Shown: positions 1 to 14,431 of the stretch, in pieces
How the letters are laid out: the number at the start of each line of letters is the position of its first letter
Numbering within the stretch: position 1 is the stretch's first letter
Origin: Casuarius casuarius
Taxonomy: Eukaryota; Chordata; Aves; Casuariiformes; Casuariidae
Length of the DNA stretch: 64,000 bases
Direction: 5' to 3'
Assembly: GCA_003342895.1 (NCBI GenBank)
Contig: PTFA01000369.1
Span: 1-64,000 of the forward strand
The notes under the pieces: generated by a model
What the model was told of the DNA's origin: nothing
The model's database searches: none
Seen by the model: the letters and a program-made list of their open reading frames with translations, nothing else
Translations under genes and position numbers: made by a program

Positions 1-240
1 GCTGGATCCACGGGTGGTGATATCTTTCTCTCTCTCTCTCTTTTCCCCTTTTCCTCTCTTTTTCCCTAAACGTGTGACGCGGGACGTGTCTAGTTAGTTG
101 ATTCCATTTTGCCTTAATAAATCTTAAAACTGGTTGGCTGGTGTCGTTTCACCTTAATTCAGTCCAAGGGCATCACGAACTTGGTCGCTGGCCCCAAGGG
201 GAGGGAGGTCGTCCTGAACGACTCCTTTCGGGCCGCGACA
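1..240 (+). mobile_element. Probable 3' part of an endogenous retrovirus LTR (truncated by window edge)
   Basis: The segment differs in composition from the AT-rich DNA after it. It has a CT-rich tract (about 27-60), an AATAAA polyadenylation-type signal at 116-121 followed by a GT/CT-rich stretch, and a GC-rich end that finishes in CGACA at 236-240. A poly(A) signal, then an R-U5-like region, then a terminal CA is the usual layout of a retroviral LTR 3' end. The sequence after 240 does not start with the TGG expected of a primer binding site, so a solo LTR or a 3' LTR fits better than a 5' LTR. The 5' end of the element lies outside the window. I infer the family from layout only and cannot name it. 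An unrelated GC-rich repeat is possible. Confidence 0.5.
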
Positions 241-3200
241 CAAACTGAGGAGTCTTTTGAAAGCCTGTCCCTTTTATAAGATTCACAGATTCTTTGCTGA
301 TAGCCATTGGCAGGGACCAGTTGATTGTCTAACGTACCTAATGAGATGTCTTGAGGAGTGCAAAGACGAAGAACCTTACTCCATAAACTCTGCATCAAGA
401 CTGTGCCTTTTATTGAAAACTACAATACTACTTCTCAGACATGGTGAAAGACCTCAGCACTGTACCCTCATTAAGATGTTTTTAGGGTATTTAGATAGCA
501 ACAATGTCTATTCAATTTCTGGCCTTTTTTTTTTTTTTTGCTCTTTTTTAATGCAGATTCAGGAACTGTGCATCAGAAGCTGGTCTCCTATGTAGGTTCT
601 GATAGGCAGTGTTGAAATCGTCCTTTAACCTGCTTTAGAAACAAGTAAATAATCCATTTTCCAAATCCAATTTTTCTGACCCTGTAACTCCTTTCTGAAT
701 CCTCTCCAATTGATAAAGGTCTCTCTTGAAACGTGCTTACAATGCTGAACACTGTGTTGAACCTTTAATAAATTTGACTCTAGTGTTTCTAACACATTAA
801 AATGCCTTATTCCTAACATTTCTGGGCATAACATTTGATGTATTCCTTTTTGTTACTGTCATCTTTATTTACATTTCGTAAGTTGCCAGTTTGTATTTAC
901 TTCTGTATTTCCCATGCGTTGTGTATTGGAGGGATGGGGAGTTTTATTTTCTTGCAGTTTTCACTTCTACTCAACAGGTGCAGATTTTAAATTAAGAATG
1001 CTTTCATTCTCTTGCATATATTAAAATGTTTTCACATAATTCCTTTTATTATTCACAGTTATGCATTTACATTTTCCTTCTCTTTAATCTTGTGTGTGTA
1101 CTCCTTTATGATAAAGCCTACTACTTTCCCATCATACGACTTCCCTCCATAATGAATTCCTGAGGAATCATTCCACATATTAGCAAAGACTGTAATGCAG
1201 GTGTGTGCCTTGTAAATACTGCACTGTGAAGGAAAATAGATCCATTTGCAAATAACACTTTCTGTCATATTTGCACCAAGGAAAGCAGGATGAATTCCTT
1301 TATTACACCCAGAAAGCAGTATATGAAAGTATTAATGTTATCCCTTGCAATTTTTTTACACAGTAATGTTCCCTGGTATAAATTTGTTCTTGTAGGAAAA
1401 AGAAAAAATATATCAGTGTCTGAAACATACTACAGAAGAAATAAAGCTTAAATTCAGAGAATTTCAATATACCTCTGTATCAAAATCCCCAGTCTATACA
1501 TGCAAGGTGAATAAAAGCTTTGTTTTTGTAATGGAGATGTTATCTAGGTGTTTATGTAAAACTTAAAAGCAATATTTGTAGAGATCCCAGCAAATTTACA
1601 TGCTTAACTGTAGGTCTTCTTCCCTGATCAGTTCTATACATCAGACAATTTGAAAAGCAAATTCGGGATTCTTTTTCTACTACTGAGAATCAGTAGTTTT
1701 GCATGCAGATGCAGGCAGATGCATCTATTGGACATCATTTAAGGGCCAGATTCTGTCTTCCTTGTACATGTATGTGCTTGGCTCATACATGCATAAAAAT
1801 CTACTTAAACTTAGGTTCTGGTTCAAATGCAGCAGCACTAAAACAGTTTGTTATAGAAAACAATAATACAGCTGCATATTGGTGGTCTTATCCAGCTGCT
1901 CTTATCATTCTGGACTCTACCTTACTATACAGGTACCAATACCAATTATCCAAATAGTCCCTGTAAACCAGTGGGACTGTTATGACCAGTATGAGGAATG
2001 GAGATAAAAGCAAGCCAGTACATTGCACATGCAGGACGTTATATAGGATTTTCCTTTACACAATGAAAGCCTTCATTTTTCAGGGAAACTGGAATGCATC
2101 CAGCATACTAAATTAATGTTTTACTATTTCTCTTTAGAGCCTTGAGAAAGACTCTTTCTTGAAAGGCTAAATGTGACATTCATTTTAATATTGCATACTT
2201 AATTCACAGTTGTTGCCAGAGAAGCAAGACTTGCATGGGAGGACTTTTTTCTAAATAGAAAGAACCCTGCATTCTTGAGAGGTATCACTGGAAAACTGGA
2301 AATGGTTATGAAATACTAAGTCTGTGGAATTTAACTGAAATATTTCCATAGACTGCATAGGGTCCAGGTTTTCTTTTTTTTTTATTCACCTTGAGTTATG
2401 TGTCATTTTTCTAAACTCCATATCAATCATTTTCTTTATTTTCTACTGACCATATTATAAGCCAATTTTCAGGCAGCAGTAGATCGACATTTGGCTACTG
2501 GACTAATTATTTAACAACAAGTGGTTATTAATCTTGTCATGAAAACATGCAGGAAAATGCACTATAAATAATTGGTTAGAAATATAAAATATATTTAAGA
2601 GGAAGAATTAGAGGTTCAACCCAACCATCTATACAAATGTTTATAAAAATGCTAATCTGATGCCTTCTCGGAAAACAGAAATCAAAGCTGATTGCTGTCA
2701 TTTTCACCTCCACAGTTTTCAGTAATAGAAAAAATTGCAGTGGAGTAAAACTTGCAACAACCCAAATTTACTTTAGTACATATAATTTACTTCCCTACCC
2801 ACACTTGGTTAAGCTGTATGCTATAAGGCTCTTCTAATTTCCTTGTTTCCAACACATACAAACCCACCACTGAAGTTAATGTTTTTTATTTTATTTTACA
2901 AAGTTATTTACAAAGCTTGTAGTCCCTTGTCAGTCCCACCTGCGATTCCAGCTTGATGCACACAGACAGTGTGTTTGCCCACCCACATCTCTGCACTGAC
3001 ATTTGGTCAGCTGATCCTACAAACACACAGACTGCCTCAACCACATGATTTGATTATAGATCTAACAAGCTTAGATTAATATGCCAACACTAACTTTCTT
3101 GCTTTTATGCAGTACATGCTTTTAATACAGTACAACCTGAATATTTGGAAAAGCATGCAGATTATTGATCTTTGGGGAATTATGGACTGAGCACAAAAAA

Positions 3201-3734
3201 TCTAAAAAAAAAAAATCTTAAAGTCTTGCTAGCTTCTTGCCTTATTGTAGTTCCTCTAACTGAGAAGTGTAGTTTACTTATCAATATGTTGGAATTGATG
3301 TTTATTTTATGGTAATATATATAAATAGGTTACCTCATTAAAATATCTCATTTTAATGTTCACTTTTTCAGTAGGTGTGTTCTTGTGAGACCTATTATAT
3401 TTTCTGATATCACAGCTCATTGAAGAAGAAATAGAAAATATACCATAGCATCCCCTATTGAAATTAAAACAGACTTAAGTGAACTTTGTCTGAGGTCCTA
3501 AGTCATTCACCAAATAGTACTAAATATTTTGCATTAACATGGGTCTAGCTTGGTTCTCTGGAAATGTTAGAATTACTTTTTGCTATATATTCTGAGTCAT
3601 CTTCAAAATTAAACCCAGCAGAGCCAGATGGAAATATGATTGCATTAACCATTTTCCTGGGCATACCTTTACACTAAATCAGAGCCAAAAACCAGTTTTT
3701 GACACTCCTGCATAATACATAAGATACCTTTATC
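241..3734. other. AT-rich intergenic DNA, no gene recognised
   Basis: This stretch holds short homopolymer runs and a plus-strand open frame of 112 codons at 257-595, just after the LTR-like end. That frame resembles no family I know. I saw no splice-bounded exon, RNA gene or clear transposon in the rest of the block. Confidence 0.5.
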
Positions 3735-4042
3735 AATAAGATGGATCCAGGCCCTTCACAGTGCTACCTGGTGGGAGGATCAGAGACCACAGGCACAAGC
3801 TGAAACAAGAGAAGTGTATATAGAAGTGAATATATGAAAAAACTTTTTTCCCCATGAGGACAATGAGGCAGGGGCACAGGTGCCCAGAGAAGTTGCACAT
3901 TCTCCATCCTTGGGGGTTTTCAAGACCCAGAGAGAGAAAGCCCCCAGTAACCTGGTCTGATCTCATGGCTGAGGTTGCTTTGAGCAGAAGGTTGGACTAG
4001 AGACCTCCTGAGATTTCTAAATTATTCTGTGGTTCTATGATC
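3735..4042 (+). mobile_element. CR1 LINE, 5'-truncated 3' end
   Basis: The order of motifs matches the 3' tail of avian CR1 elements. It has a CACAAGCTGAAACA-type segment near 3795, then GTGCCCAGAGAAGTTG near 3880, a CTCCATCCTTGG...TTTTCAAGACCC stretch (3902-3930), and GAGCAGAAGGTTGGACTAGA at about 3982-4001. It ends in degenerate copies of the terminal octamer (ATTCTGTGGTTCTATGA, about 4024-4040). CR1 copies normally lack their 5' end and have no long target-site duplication, as here. The open frame on the opposite strand through this element is antisense to a repeat and is not a gene. Confidence 0.88.
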
Positions 4043-7000
4043 TTTCCTCTATGCAGCAGCAGCAGTACTTCCTGTACCATGTCTAAAGCAAACCACCTTA
4101 ACATTTACAAGGCATTTGTTAACTCTGCGTTATAACAGACATCTTATTTTAGAAAATATATTACGAAAACAGTATTTGTTAGAGCTATTCTAGATTCAGG
4201 GTTTGCTCTAAGCACTGAAACCGCATGAATTTTTGTTATATTCTTGGGCTTATGTAAAATGCCCATTGAGCTCTTGCAGCCTTTGAAAACAGACACATTT
4301 GTTCTAAAAAACATACAATGTCAAATTGTATCCCTTAGAATAGAAATTGTATTTTTCAAAAAAAATTACTTCCTTTATCTGTTTTTCCTGTTGAGTGCAG
4401 ACCTGTCCAAGCTAATTTGAGTCTTTGTCTTTACCTATATCCCCAGTTTCTGCTATTGTGTTTTTTTAAAGAAAATCTGATATATTTAAGGAAGGAACAA
4501 TGACAACTTCAAAATGCATATGAGACCAAACTGCAGTTATAAAGCTTTATAATATATGTTTCCCTTCCCATTTCAACTAATTTTCTTTCAACTCATATAA
4601 AAGTATTTCTGAAGGAAAGAAGGACCTACAAGTGCATCAGGAAAGAGAGTCTTTGTCTTGCACAGTTACAATTCAATACCTAAATTCTGCAATGGATTCT
4701 TGTAGGTCCAGTACTGATACTATATGGAGCCCTGTAAACAGTTTACAGAATCTAAGTCTACATATAGACTCCATGAAAACGGTGGGAGGGATGCCCACAC
4801 AGAGAGGTGGAGCACCGCAGTCAAGCTTACACAAGGTCAAGATCTAGGCTGCCCAGGCAGATTCCTGGTGTAGAGGAAGAAACAGCCCACTTCTGTCTGG
4901 CAGCCAAAGAGGCTGATGAGGCACCTTCATCAGGCTGGTCTTTTCTCTTGCAGCAGCTTTTCTTTCATTCCTTACCGAGGACACAGCAGCAGCAAGGCTA
5001 GTAAATGTTTTTCCACCTTAAAGAAAGGGAAATAGAAATGAAGGGTTAATTCCTCACAGGTGAACATGGAATTGAGGCTTCTTATTACATCCCATTATCA
5101 GGAATGTACATGTCAGAAAACCCTGTTTCTTATAAAACAAGAGCACTCTGCCTCTACTCTACTGATCTCTCAGCAAGCTGTTTTACAGTTCTGTCAAACA
5201 TCACTAAAAGTAAGCAACATAAATCTTCTCTGATGCTTGTCTTTCCCCTGCATTTCTTCTCCAGAAAGAAAAGCAAGCTGATTCATGCCTTTGCCAATTC
5301 TTCTTATTTTCTGCTAGTGGTATTACTTACACAGCTGTTATATGACATGTTTCCAAAGTGTTCACTACCAGCAGGGCACACTGCCCCTGCCTAAGTCTCT
5401 GCAGAGACTGTCCTAGCTTAGAGACTGCCCAGCTCTGGAAGGTACTCATAACAACTGTCTCTTCCTTGTCAACTGGTAAGAATATCATGAACAACTTATT
5501 TCTTTTCTGATCAGAAAAGCTCTTGACATGTTTGGGGAAGGGATCTTCCCTTCTTCATTCAAACACACAGCAGGCCAACTCTAAATACACAAAGTAACTA
5601 CCAAGGTCATGTCAAATGCCATTCCTGAGCAACTTAAGGCCACAATGAAAACCTAAATGACATCACATTTTTTTCATCTGCTGCTCCAAGGTTTAGATGA
5701 CTTTCTTCAACTTTGCTTTTTTATGATATTTGTACTAAATACAGATGCATTTAAAACAAACAAACAAAAAATGCCTGCCTGAACAAGATGATGTTTACAG
5801 GTGTTCCCTCTTAGAAGAGATTTAAAAAACGGCATGTTTTCTCATGTTACTTAATGCTTTTCTAATAATCACTCAAGGTATGATAGTGAAGAGCACTGCT
5901 GAAAGACCTACATAAAACGAAATCTCCTGAATCTCATACCTAGTCAGAATCCACCCTAGGATCCCTCACTCCAGGACTGCAGACATTAGACTGTGTTGCT
6001 ACAACAGCTGTTACCATAGCTACAAACAGGACTAGTCCCTGTTACTTAAACAACATACTGCTAATTTTACAAATATTATTATTCTTTATGTCTTGGCTTG
6101 TACTGTGATTTCATCACAGCTCTCACTGCTCTTGCAGGAATATTTGATTGTGGGATTCAACCTTCCCCTTTCTTACTACATGAGCTTGTAGATCTACTTG
6201 CCCAAGTTTTTACTTTATGCAATATTGAACTTTTAGCAATCAATATAAATTAATGAATTGTATTTCTAGCTGACTGGCAATGGGCTGTAATTTAGTTGTG
6301 ACTTATATATAAGGCAACTGTGGCAACAACGGAAAGAGCATACCCTTTACTTAAAAATATGGAAGAATATGTGCATAAATATATTCATATCAGATCTGAT
6401 TCTTCTATTGTAAAAGTAGAATTAGGAGGCATTACTATCTTCTGCAGCTTAAAAAAGCTTTATGTGTGCTTTGATGGATGAATGGTTGCTATTTGTAGAA
6501 GATAAGCACTGCAAGACAAACTAGACTTGCAGAATTTTACTTTACACAACATTGTTCATCACTTATTAAATTACTGTCTCAAATAGTTCATATTCATTTA
6601 CCGCAAAACCGCATTATGTACATTCATGTTCACATTGTTGTGTGGAGTTAAACAAAACTCCTCAAACACTATCCCCCTGGATCCATTATTTATGATTACA
6701 AGGAACATTATATGCAACAATAAGTCTATGAAGAATTTTCAATCAAAATATTTCAGTTCTCAAGGAGTTATTTAATATGGGAGCTATATCACTGTGCATT
6801 TGAAGTACTGAAGGTTTGAACTCTAATTCTGGCTGTAACCTATCTTGAGATTATATAAACATGGTATCGTAAAGAGTTTCTGACCTCAGTAGGAATTTTT
6901 GCATTTATAGTACATATACTTCCATTTGCTCTATTCAAATAGCTGTAGCACCTAAATGCAAATAGCCCTATACAGACATCAATAAACTTTTTTCAAGACC

Positions 7001-10000
7001 TACTAATGGTTAGTAATCTATTATTTGCTCCTCTGTAGATTTGCTCCAAGTGTATCATCTGTTACTGAGAGAAATATCATGAATAAATCTAATGGAGGCA
7101 TTAGTTTAACTAATCAGGCAGGCAAGAGTTTGAATGCTTAAAAAAAGGGGACCAGACACCAGGCTTATGGGAATTGCTTAACCTGCCTATTAGGAAAAAT
7201 AGATGTACATCAGAAATTATGAGAACATACGGTAACTTTTGTGAAAAGTAGTGTAGAAAAAAACTATTTTTTCTCTTAGGAAGGAAGGAAAGAAAACCAG
7301 AATGGTCATAATACAATTAATGGCATAAGCTGAAGTTCACTAAAGCATACTGCTCTTTTTCCTTTGATTCTTCATCATCCTTGAATAAAAGCATGCTGCT
7401 GTTCAGCTGGTATATCTTTTCCCTCGCTGTTAGACCAGGCAAAAGTTAATTCTGATATTCTGTGCTGCTTTGCTTACCAGAGTACTCCTGAAGAGAGGAA
7501 GTAGTTCAGAATAGCAAGTACAGAATAATAGGGTCATTTCTTTCCTTTGATTTGTAACCCTGAGGTTTTATCCTTACAAGAATCTCTTACCATTACCTGA
7601 TGATTTCAAGATACCACTGAGTCCACAACTATTGCTGTCCCAATTACATATTTGTTTAAACTTCTCTTGACAAAAGAATGGGAAAATTGTCACAAATTTA
7701 CTAGTAAGGGGCTGATTTTATTATTCCTCTATGTATTTTATTTTTAAAAACCATTATCATACATCTAAGCCTGCTTTCAAGCTGCTGCTGCAGCTAGAGA
7801 GACTTGCAGAGTTTTGCCCTGGGGCTTTGCAGAGTGCAAGGGGTTGTGGTGCCAGTGGAAGAGTAAACTGGCCCTCTAAGCAAGCTTGTGGCGAAATGCT
7901 ATATTTTCCCCAGAACACTGTAGAAAGCTTAGCTATTGATTGAGGACTCTTTCCTCTTCTTCTTCTTTTTTTTTTTAATCTACTTGTTTTACAATTAAAA
8001 TCTTATTGTAGTTCCAAGCTCCTACTCTCACTTCTCATTGAATAACCACTGAACAACATAACATCAAAAGCATGCTTGGCTGTGAATATCAATGCTATAA
8101 ATCTGCAAATCTTGGTAATTAGTGAACTGGCATGAAGGATAAAAAAATCAATGCTTGGATGCCTATTCTAAAAGCTGAAAATCAATGCAGTCTTTGGGTA
8201 TGCTAATGTATCATAAACAGGGAATAAAATATAGAAGTTTAACAGTATGTGGCTTTTATTATTGATTACCAGCTGGGTAGGAGCCAGTGGTGTCAGTGGG
8301 AAAATTAAATAACTGGTTATAAGAAAAAATAAATTATACTCAATCTCTGATTTGCTTTCTACATGATGAATTACATTTTAAATAATCAGACACTGTATTT
8401 TACTTGTGGTTTAACTTCCTATACTTGGAGCAGAGGGACTGGCAATAAGCTGTGGTCAAATCTGTACCACTATACACATGCTGTAAAAACCTCTTTTCCC
8501 TTGGAGGAGGGGAAGGAGGAAGTATCATACACCTAATATTTCCTTCCAAACTGAATCTAACATCCAGGTATCTTAGAAAAAAGCCAAAGGCAGGAGTCAA
8601 AACATACCTAACTTTGAAACCTTTCTGTCTTTGAGGGAAAAGTTTGCTTAAGACCCCTCTTTATTCACAGACTTCAGGATGGACAGTTCTGTGATAAAGG
8701 AATTAAATGATATACATACCATCACCCAAAGCTAAACACATTTCGTTTGCTGCTTGAGATCACCTCAGCAAACACACACTACTGGAAATGATTTTTTTTC
8801 CCAAATATCTACAATTGATGAACAGCTAGAGGATTTTTCACTTGGGTAAATTTTGCAATGTTTTCATTTCTCTACCCTAACAGAAGTTCACATGACTTAC
8901 TTGCCCTAGAACTAATTTAAAGCCTGAGGGCAAACTGGCATTGGATTTTCATTGGAGACCTGGCCATGATTTATCATCTTAAGAACAGGCTTTAAAAAGT
9001 ATGGTGCTTAAGTCAATCAAACAATTTTGTTTAACTTTGAACACGTTTAAATCATAGGTCACTGCTTATGTCAAACCTGAAAATACACAGTATAAAGCAA
9101 ATCTTGTATTGCAGTATTTTGAGGAGTTTGAATCACTCATGTTCTTAATTGCTCGAATACAGTAACAGATCCATTTCACTTCCTTACCAAAATTACCAGT
9201 TTGTGGATTGTACCATGCAGAAGGCTAAATATTTCAGTGCACCATGAGATATGTTTGCCAAGGCAGTGTGACAACTATTCACTGGGCATGATTGTGGGTA
9301 GCACACCAGTACGTGAGAAACATGCCCTTCTTGTGGCCCAGTCAAATGCAAAACTGCTGCATTACATGGTTCTGGAGTTTTTTTGTTTCTGAAAAATAAC
9401 AGTGACAACTGACACATTTAGTCAGCAAGTGAGCCTGGAAATGCACAAAGGAAGAAGCTGGTTTCTTTGTTTTTCATAAGCTTTAGTCAATCATCTGCAC
9501 TTTTTTTGATATCTCTTTGACTTTTCTATCTTTCAAATATAGTCACTTATTTTTAATAGAGTGTTTGTCTCCCAGTAGAAACCCAGACTGAAGAATGACT
9601 AACTTGCTGTGTTTAGCTGCAAGGTTAGACCTTGATCCATAAGCACAAGTGCAACCTGCATAGATGTAAGAAGCCTTGCGAAACCTTGTCAGCCACTTAG
9701 GTGGATCTGGTAATGAGTAGCTTGTCCAAATCCACACAGTGGAATAAAAAGCCATATTCTTGGCCTTAAATGTGCTTAGAGACATAAAATGAGGATAGAT
9801 AAAAATTGCTGCAGTCCTTCGGAGGGTCTCAGATCTTCCACAAAAAAAAACACTTTGAGAATGCTTCTGATTATACCTCTCTTTTAATCAAGAGCTAGTC
9901 TGATTTTTTTAAAATCTTAAAGATTAAATTATTTGTCCTTAAAAACTTTTTTTCCATTTAGATCTTTTTGTTGATTTTTAAAGAACTACTAACAATGGAG

Positions 10001-13000
10001 ATTTTCAATAATTAAAGTATGCTCAAAAGAAAAAAAATTCTCAGGTAAAACAAAATCCTGTATTCTGTACTGCATGCTTTCATTGAAATGAATTGGGTTA
10101 ACATTGAAAAGTAATTATCTAGATGAAAACAAAACAAATAGCAGGAAAATGCCTTTATTTTGAACTGTTTTCTGGAAAAATCAGTTCATTCTGTTAACCA
10201 CACTTTATACTCACTACTGTCTTCATTCAATGTAAAAATGATTGTTGGGTGTATTTTCAGTAATGTCTTCTTCATGGCAAAGCTTTCCTGTGGGGTGAGA
10301 TTATGTTTACTAGATAATTAAGTATTGACTGAATTTTTAGGCAGCTCTGATCCTTGCTACCAGTATTATTCAGTAGTATGAGTTCTGCTATTACCAGGGA
10401 TGCTACATCTTGGAATTCCTTAATCCAGCTTTACCTCGGTTTTCACAACTACTTACTCATAGCGCAAAACCGTACCGTTAGGATCCCTCAAGAAACATGC
10501 TTTTAGCAACTTAGTGAATTACATTATCCTATAACTTTTATTTGTAGAAGCATACTGGTATATTTATAAAAGTGCATGCTCTTTGGCTGGTATCTGTTTG
10601 TATTTAGGTAGAGGAAGAGTTAGTGTGTACACTGAACCCCGTCTTCCCATGTTCCCCCAGTGCATTTGGAGTCAAAGGGAATTGGCTTGTGCATGCTTAT
10701 ATTAGATTTGTTTTGTAGCCCCTTTTTGCCACTTGAATCTGCCTCAAAGTATATTAAACATTGTCCTGAATTGAAAAGCAAGCAGACCCTCAATTAATGT
10801 GTCTTTCGCGGATAACCCACCTTGTTGATAAACAGAGACAGATTTTACAGGCTTGGCTTTAACAGTGCAGTGAGAGCAGGCCAACAGCAATATTTGTGCT
10901 TCTCTCAAGTTGCCTCTCTGTCTTGGAGGCAGCTTCTCATAAACTCACAAAATGAATTTATTACCTCAGCCTTCTCTTCTGTGCTGTCAAGGATTTCTAA
11001 ATCATTTGAGAATGGTTTGCTAAACCCACTATTTGTTGTGTTGACCAGCAGGGATACTGGTACATATTATGGATAAACAAATAGCTTTTCTGGGTTCGCA
11101 GTATAGGAGGTGCCACTTCCCCAAGGCAGTAACTCAGCACTGAGGTGAGAATTGCTGTGAGAGTGAGAGCAAACAGGCAGCAAGATTTATTCTGCCAGGG
11201 ACTGTCAGCAGTGTCTCACTGTTTCCTTGTACGCTGTCACTTGTCTCTTGCTTTCTGCTTACACTGCTAACTGTTGAGGGCTAGAAGCTGCCCATTTATT
11301 TCGTACGTAGGTGTGGGTGCTCAGCGCAGACTTGATCCCTGATAGAGACTGCTAGTTGCCACAGACTGCAAATAGTAATTATAAGGAAAGAAGAACTCCT
11401 TAAGCAGATAGATCTGACATCATAAGGCAACAGGTCTTTCCTGAACTTGTAGTAGATCTGTACGCTGCAGAGCTAATGACAATAAATTATGCTACGTAGG
11501 TGGAGCTGTATAGGCTGTACAGTCTTTAAGTTCAGAAGTGTAGGGCTCTTCAATCTGAGGCCTTGAGCTGCCAGTAGAAGTTGATATTATTATTATTATA
11601 TTATTAATAATAATAATAATAATAATTTCTCTTTGTCAACACTGTCAAAGAGCAGTTGTCAGGCTGCTCTGTTCTGCAAAGGCTGTCATCATTACACACT
11701 CCCACTCCATACACTGAAAACTGCCTTTTTACCTATTTCTTTAATACTGCCAGAAGAAGACATTGTCAGACTCCAGAAGAGATCTCTTTAGCAGGGTTTT
11801 GAATAAAACAGAGGAGTTAGTATTAATACGGTAAAAGAAATTCCTAAGATGAGTTAGAAAATTTTTTATGTACAATTTTTGCTTCTCATTAATTAATCAT
11901 ATAAGAAAGCAGCATTTACTGTTCTCAGCAGGGGTAGGTTATAATTGGCTTAATTTTTAAGAAACAAATTCTGAAACAAAATTACTTAGACCTAGTGATC
12001 ATCACAGATCTAATCACCTACTTTTCAATGGTAAGGTGAGTTTCTTTGACTGTCTTCCATAATGTAATGATAGAGGACCAAAAATATTTCCTTTTTATGT
12101 ATAATGAAAAAGAGAAGGAAACATTTTGTCCTACGAACATACTTCATACCTGATATATTTCTGGGCCTGAGGATAGGACGAGCCAACAAACAACAAATGA
12201 TATTTGCTAGCCAGAGTGTGACTCTCTGAGGCAGCTATCTTAAGGATTTTGAGGTGTTCCCTGTGAGAGGCGCACTTCCCTCTGTCTTTGTACCTAGGTG
12301 CTGTTACAGGTCTTGCACAGGCGTCTGTAGTACACTGAATATTTTACAGGCTTAATGCATGAGGAAAAAAATGTGTGGGGTACTTTTAATCCTTTCCCTT
12401 TTCACTGTACTCCTCTGTAAGAGGAACTGAGCCTTAACTCAGTGCTTACTAGAAAAAATAACTGAGAGAACCTATGCAAAACAATATATTTAGTGTGGGT
12501 GTCTACCATATGATATCACACAATTTCCATTAACATAGCTATCAAGAAAACTAATGTAGGCTAATTATTTTTTCATTTTCTAACATCACTTCCAAACTTC
12601 AGCTTTGGCACCTCAAGCAACTAATAACAGCTGTTAGCCTGTCTGGGAACACATTTGGCTTTTACAGGACTGTTGGATGCCAAAGCAAAGAATATGTTTT
12701 GTCCCCAGTGATATCTGGGTCTTTGCTTTGCTCTTTGCCAGCTGCTAAGAGCGAAAATGGTAAAAAAGTTGAACGATTTCTGGATCTAATGCAACATGAT
12801 CTTTCTTTCTTCTACAATTTTATGTTAAGCAGTTTAAAAACAGAAGCACCTTAATGATGTTTAGGTAGCTAAAGGAGAAGGAAGAGGCTATGTGTGTGAA
12901 TATTTTGTTTATACGTTTCAAAAGGCATTAAAAAAACTAACGTATTGCTCTATAGTGATCTTCTAACAAGAAGAGAGAGAATTTCTCTTCTCTACTGTAA

Positions 13001-14310
13001 GGTCTCTGCTAGTTTCTTCTGTTAACACATAGGAATGGAGTTTCATTTCAAAAAATTTCCATGGGAAAAAACGTATTATGCATATGTTGTAATCGTGCAA
13101 CTGAAGCAATCATGCTGGAGCAGGAGCTGACATGGCTGTTCAAAGAAATGCAAAGATAAACAAATATGACTCCCCCCGCCTTGTCTTTATGAGCTGGGTA
13201 CAAGTTCTTGCAAGTCAGTTTTACCTTTCTGAAACAATCTCTGTGATAGTTGCGAACCATCAATTTCTGAAATCTAAATAAGTCAGTGTAAAAGTCCATG
13301 CTGCACACTGCTTCATCACTTATCATCCTAGCAGAAGCATGCAGCTAATACGTTCCTCTCATGATCCTGCATTTCCACTCCAAGCATTTGGAAATCAAAT
13401 GCCCATTCACCAGTCAACATAATTACGAAAAAAGTCTCAGGTCCCTGTTGCCTGATTTCTTCTCATATTTCCTACATACAACTATCACTTAAGAAATGAA
13501 AATTCAAGAGTTTCCTGACTATATATTTGCTGAGGCACATATTAAGTTGGTTCATGCTGGCTCCTCTCTGAAGCATATTTTTTGTGTAAAAATTATAGTT
13601 GAGTAGATATTGTAGCATTTTAGCTTTCCAGAAATGTGTACCAACTTTATGAAGAATTCTAATACCATATTTTTTATTGTTTAATACCATAGTTTTCTTT
13701 TACTTTGGTTTCTTCAGCTTTTCAGTAAGTTTCTTTTTCCCTGCTGTTTGATAGGATTATTAAAAATGCCTTGAAGATTGCATATTTCCTATTGCCAGCA
13801 AGCTACTGGCACGGAATAAAAGATGGATAAATGTGCTAAGATGGCTCCTTTTCTGTTCATTTTATCTCACAGCTGTAAGATCCTTTCAAGCCTGCATTAA
13901 ACACTCACTACGTGTGTTGGCCAGACACTCAAAAAACCTAATGGCTCACTAATATCAGTTAGTACAGCTTATTGTTCTGGAGATATTTCTCATTAAAAAA
14001 AAAAAAAAGCTGTTATACAAAAGAAACACTTTAATACTTCCACTATTAGTTCCAATTAGAAATGGCTAAAATTGGGTGTCTTTTCAGTAGTCTTTTGTAA
14101 CTCAAAGTCTTTCAACTTCCCTTCTGCTGTAAAATTTAAATTTAGGATGTTATGATAAATGGTTAGTCTTATAACTATTAAATCAAATGGATATGGGAGT
14201 ATAGTCAGAGATTTTTAATTGTTTTTGAATAAGCAATTAGCTTTCAAGGAAAGAGGTCTGGTTTTCTGAGGCAAAACGGATGCAACCATAAATCTGTATT
14301 CAGAGACTGC
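4043..14310. other. AT-rich intergenic DNA, no gene recognised
   Basis: About 10 kb without a supportable gene. It holds an (AAAC)-type run near 5754-5770, scattered A and T homopolymers, and many unrelated short open frames of 60-100 codons, as expected by chance in DNA of this composition. The ATT/AAT microsatellite at 11584-11627 is listed separately. No transposon with clear family motifs was seen. Confidence 0.5.
11584..11627. repeat. Self-complementary (ATT)n/(AAT)n microsatellite
   Basis: A run of ATT units switches at about 11604 into a run of AAT units on the same strand. The two halves are therefore reverse complements and can fold back into an AT hairpin. Confidence 0.9.
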
Positions 14311-14345
14311 TTACAAAGGTACTACAAATTCAGTTAACACTCTAG
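14311..14345 (+). repeat. 35-bp dispersed direct repeat, copy A
   Basis: This copy matches 15196-15230 with one mismatch; the last 29 bases (14317-14345) are identical to 15202-15230. After a short divergent spot, both copies continue into TATCTGTAC. The copies lie 885 bases apart in the same orientation and flank the hairpin at 14432-14508. Confidence 0.9.
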
Positions 14346-14431
14346 TACAGTATCTGTACTGACTAACTCTCTCCTGTGCTGCTTCTAAACTTTTCTCCCT
14401 TTCTGCCTGTGCTCTTTTCTCCAAGCTCTGT

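Noticed and set aside
3733..3966. 77-codon minus-strand open frame
   Set aside because: Lies antisense within a CR1 3' end.
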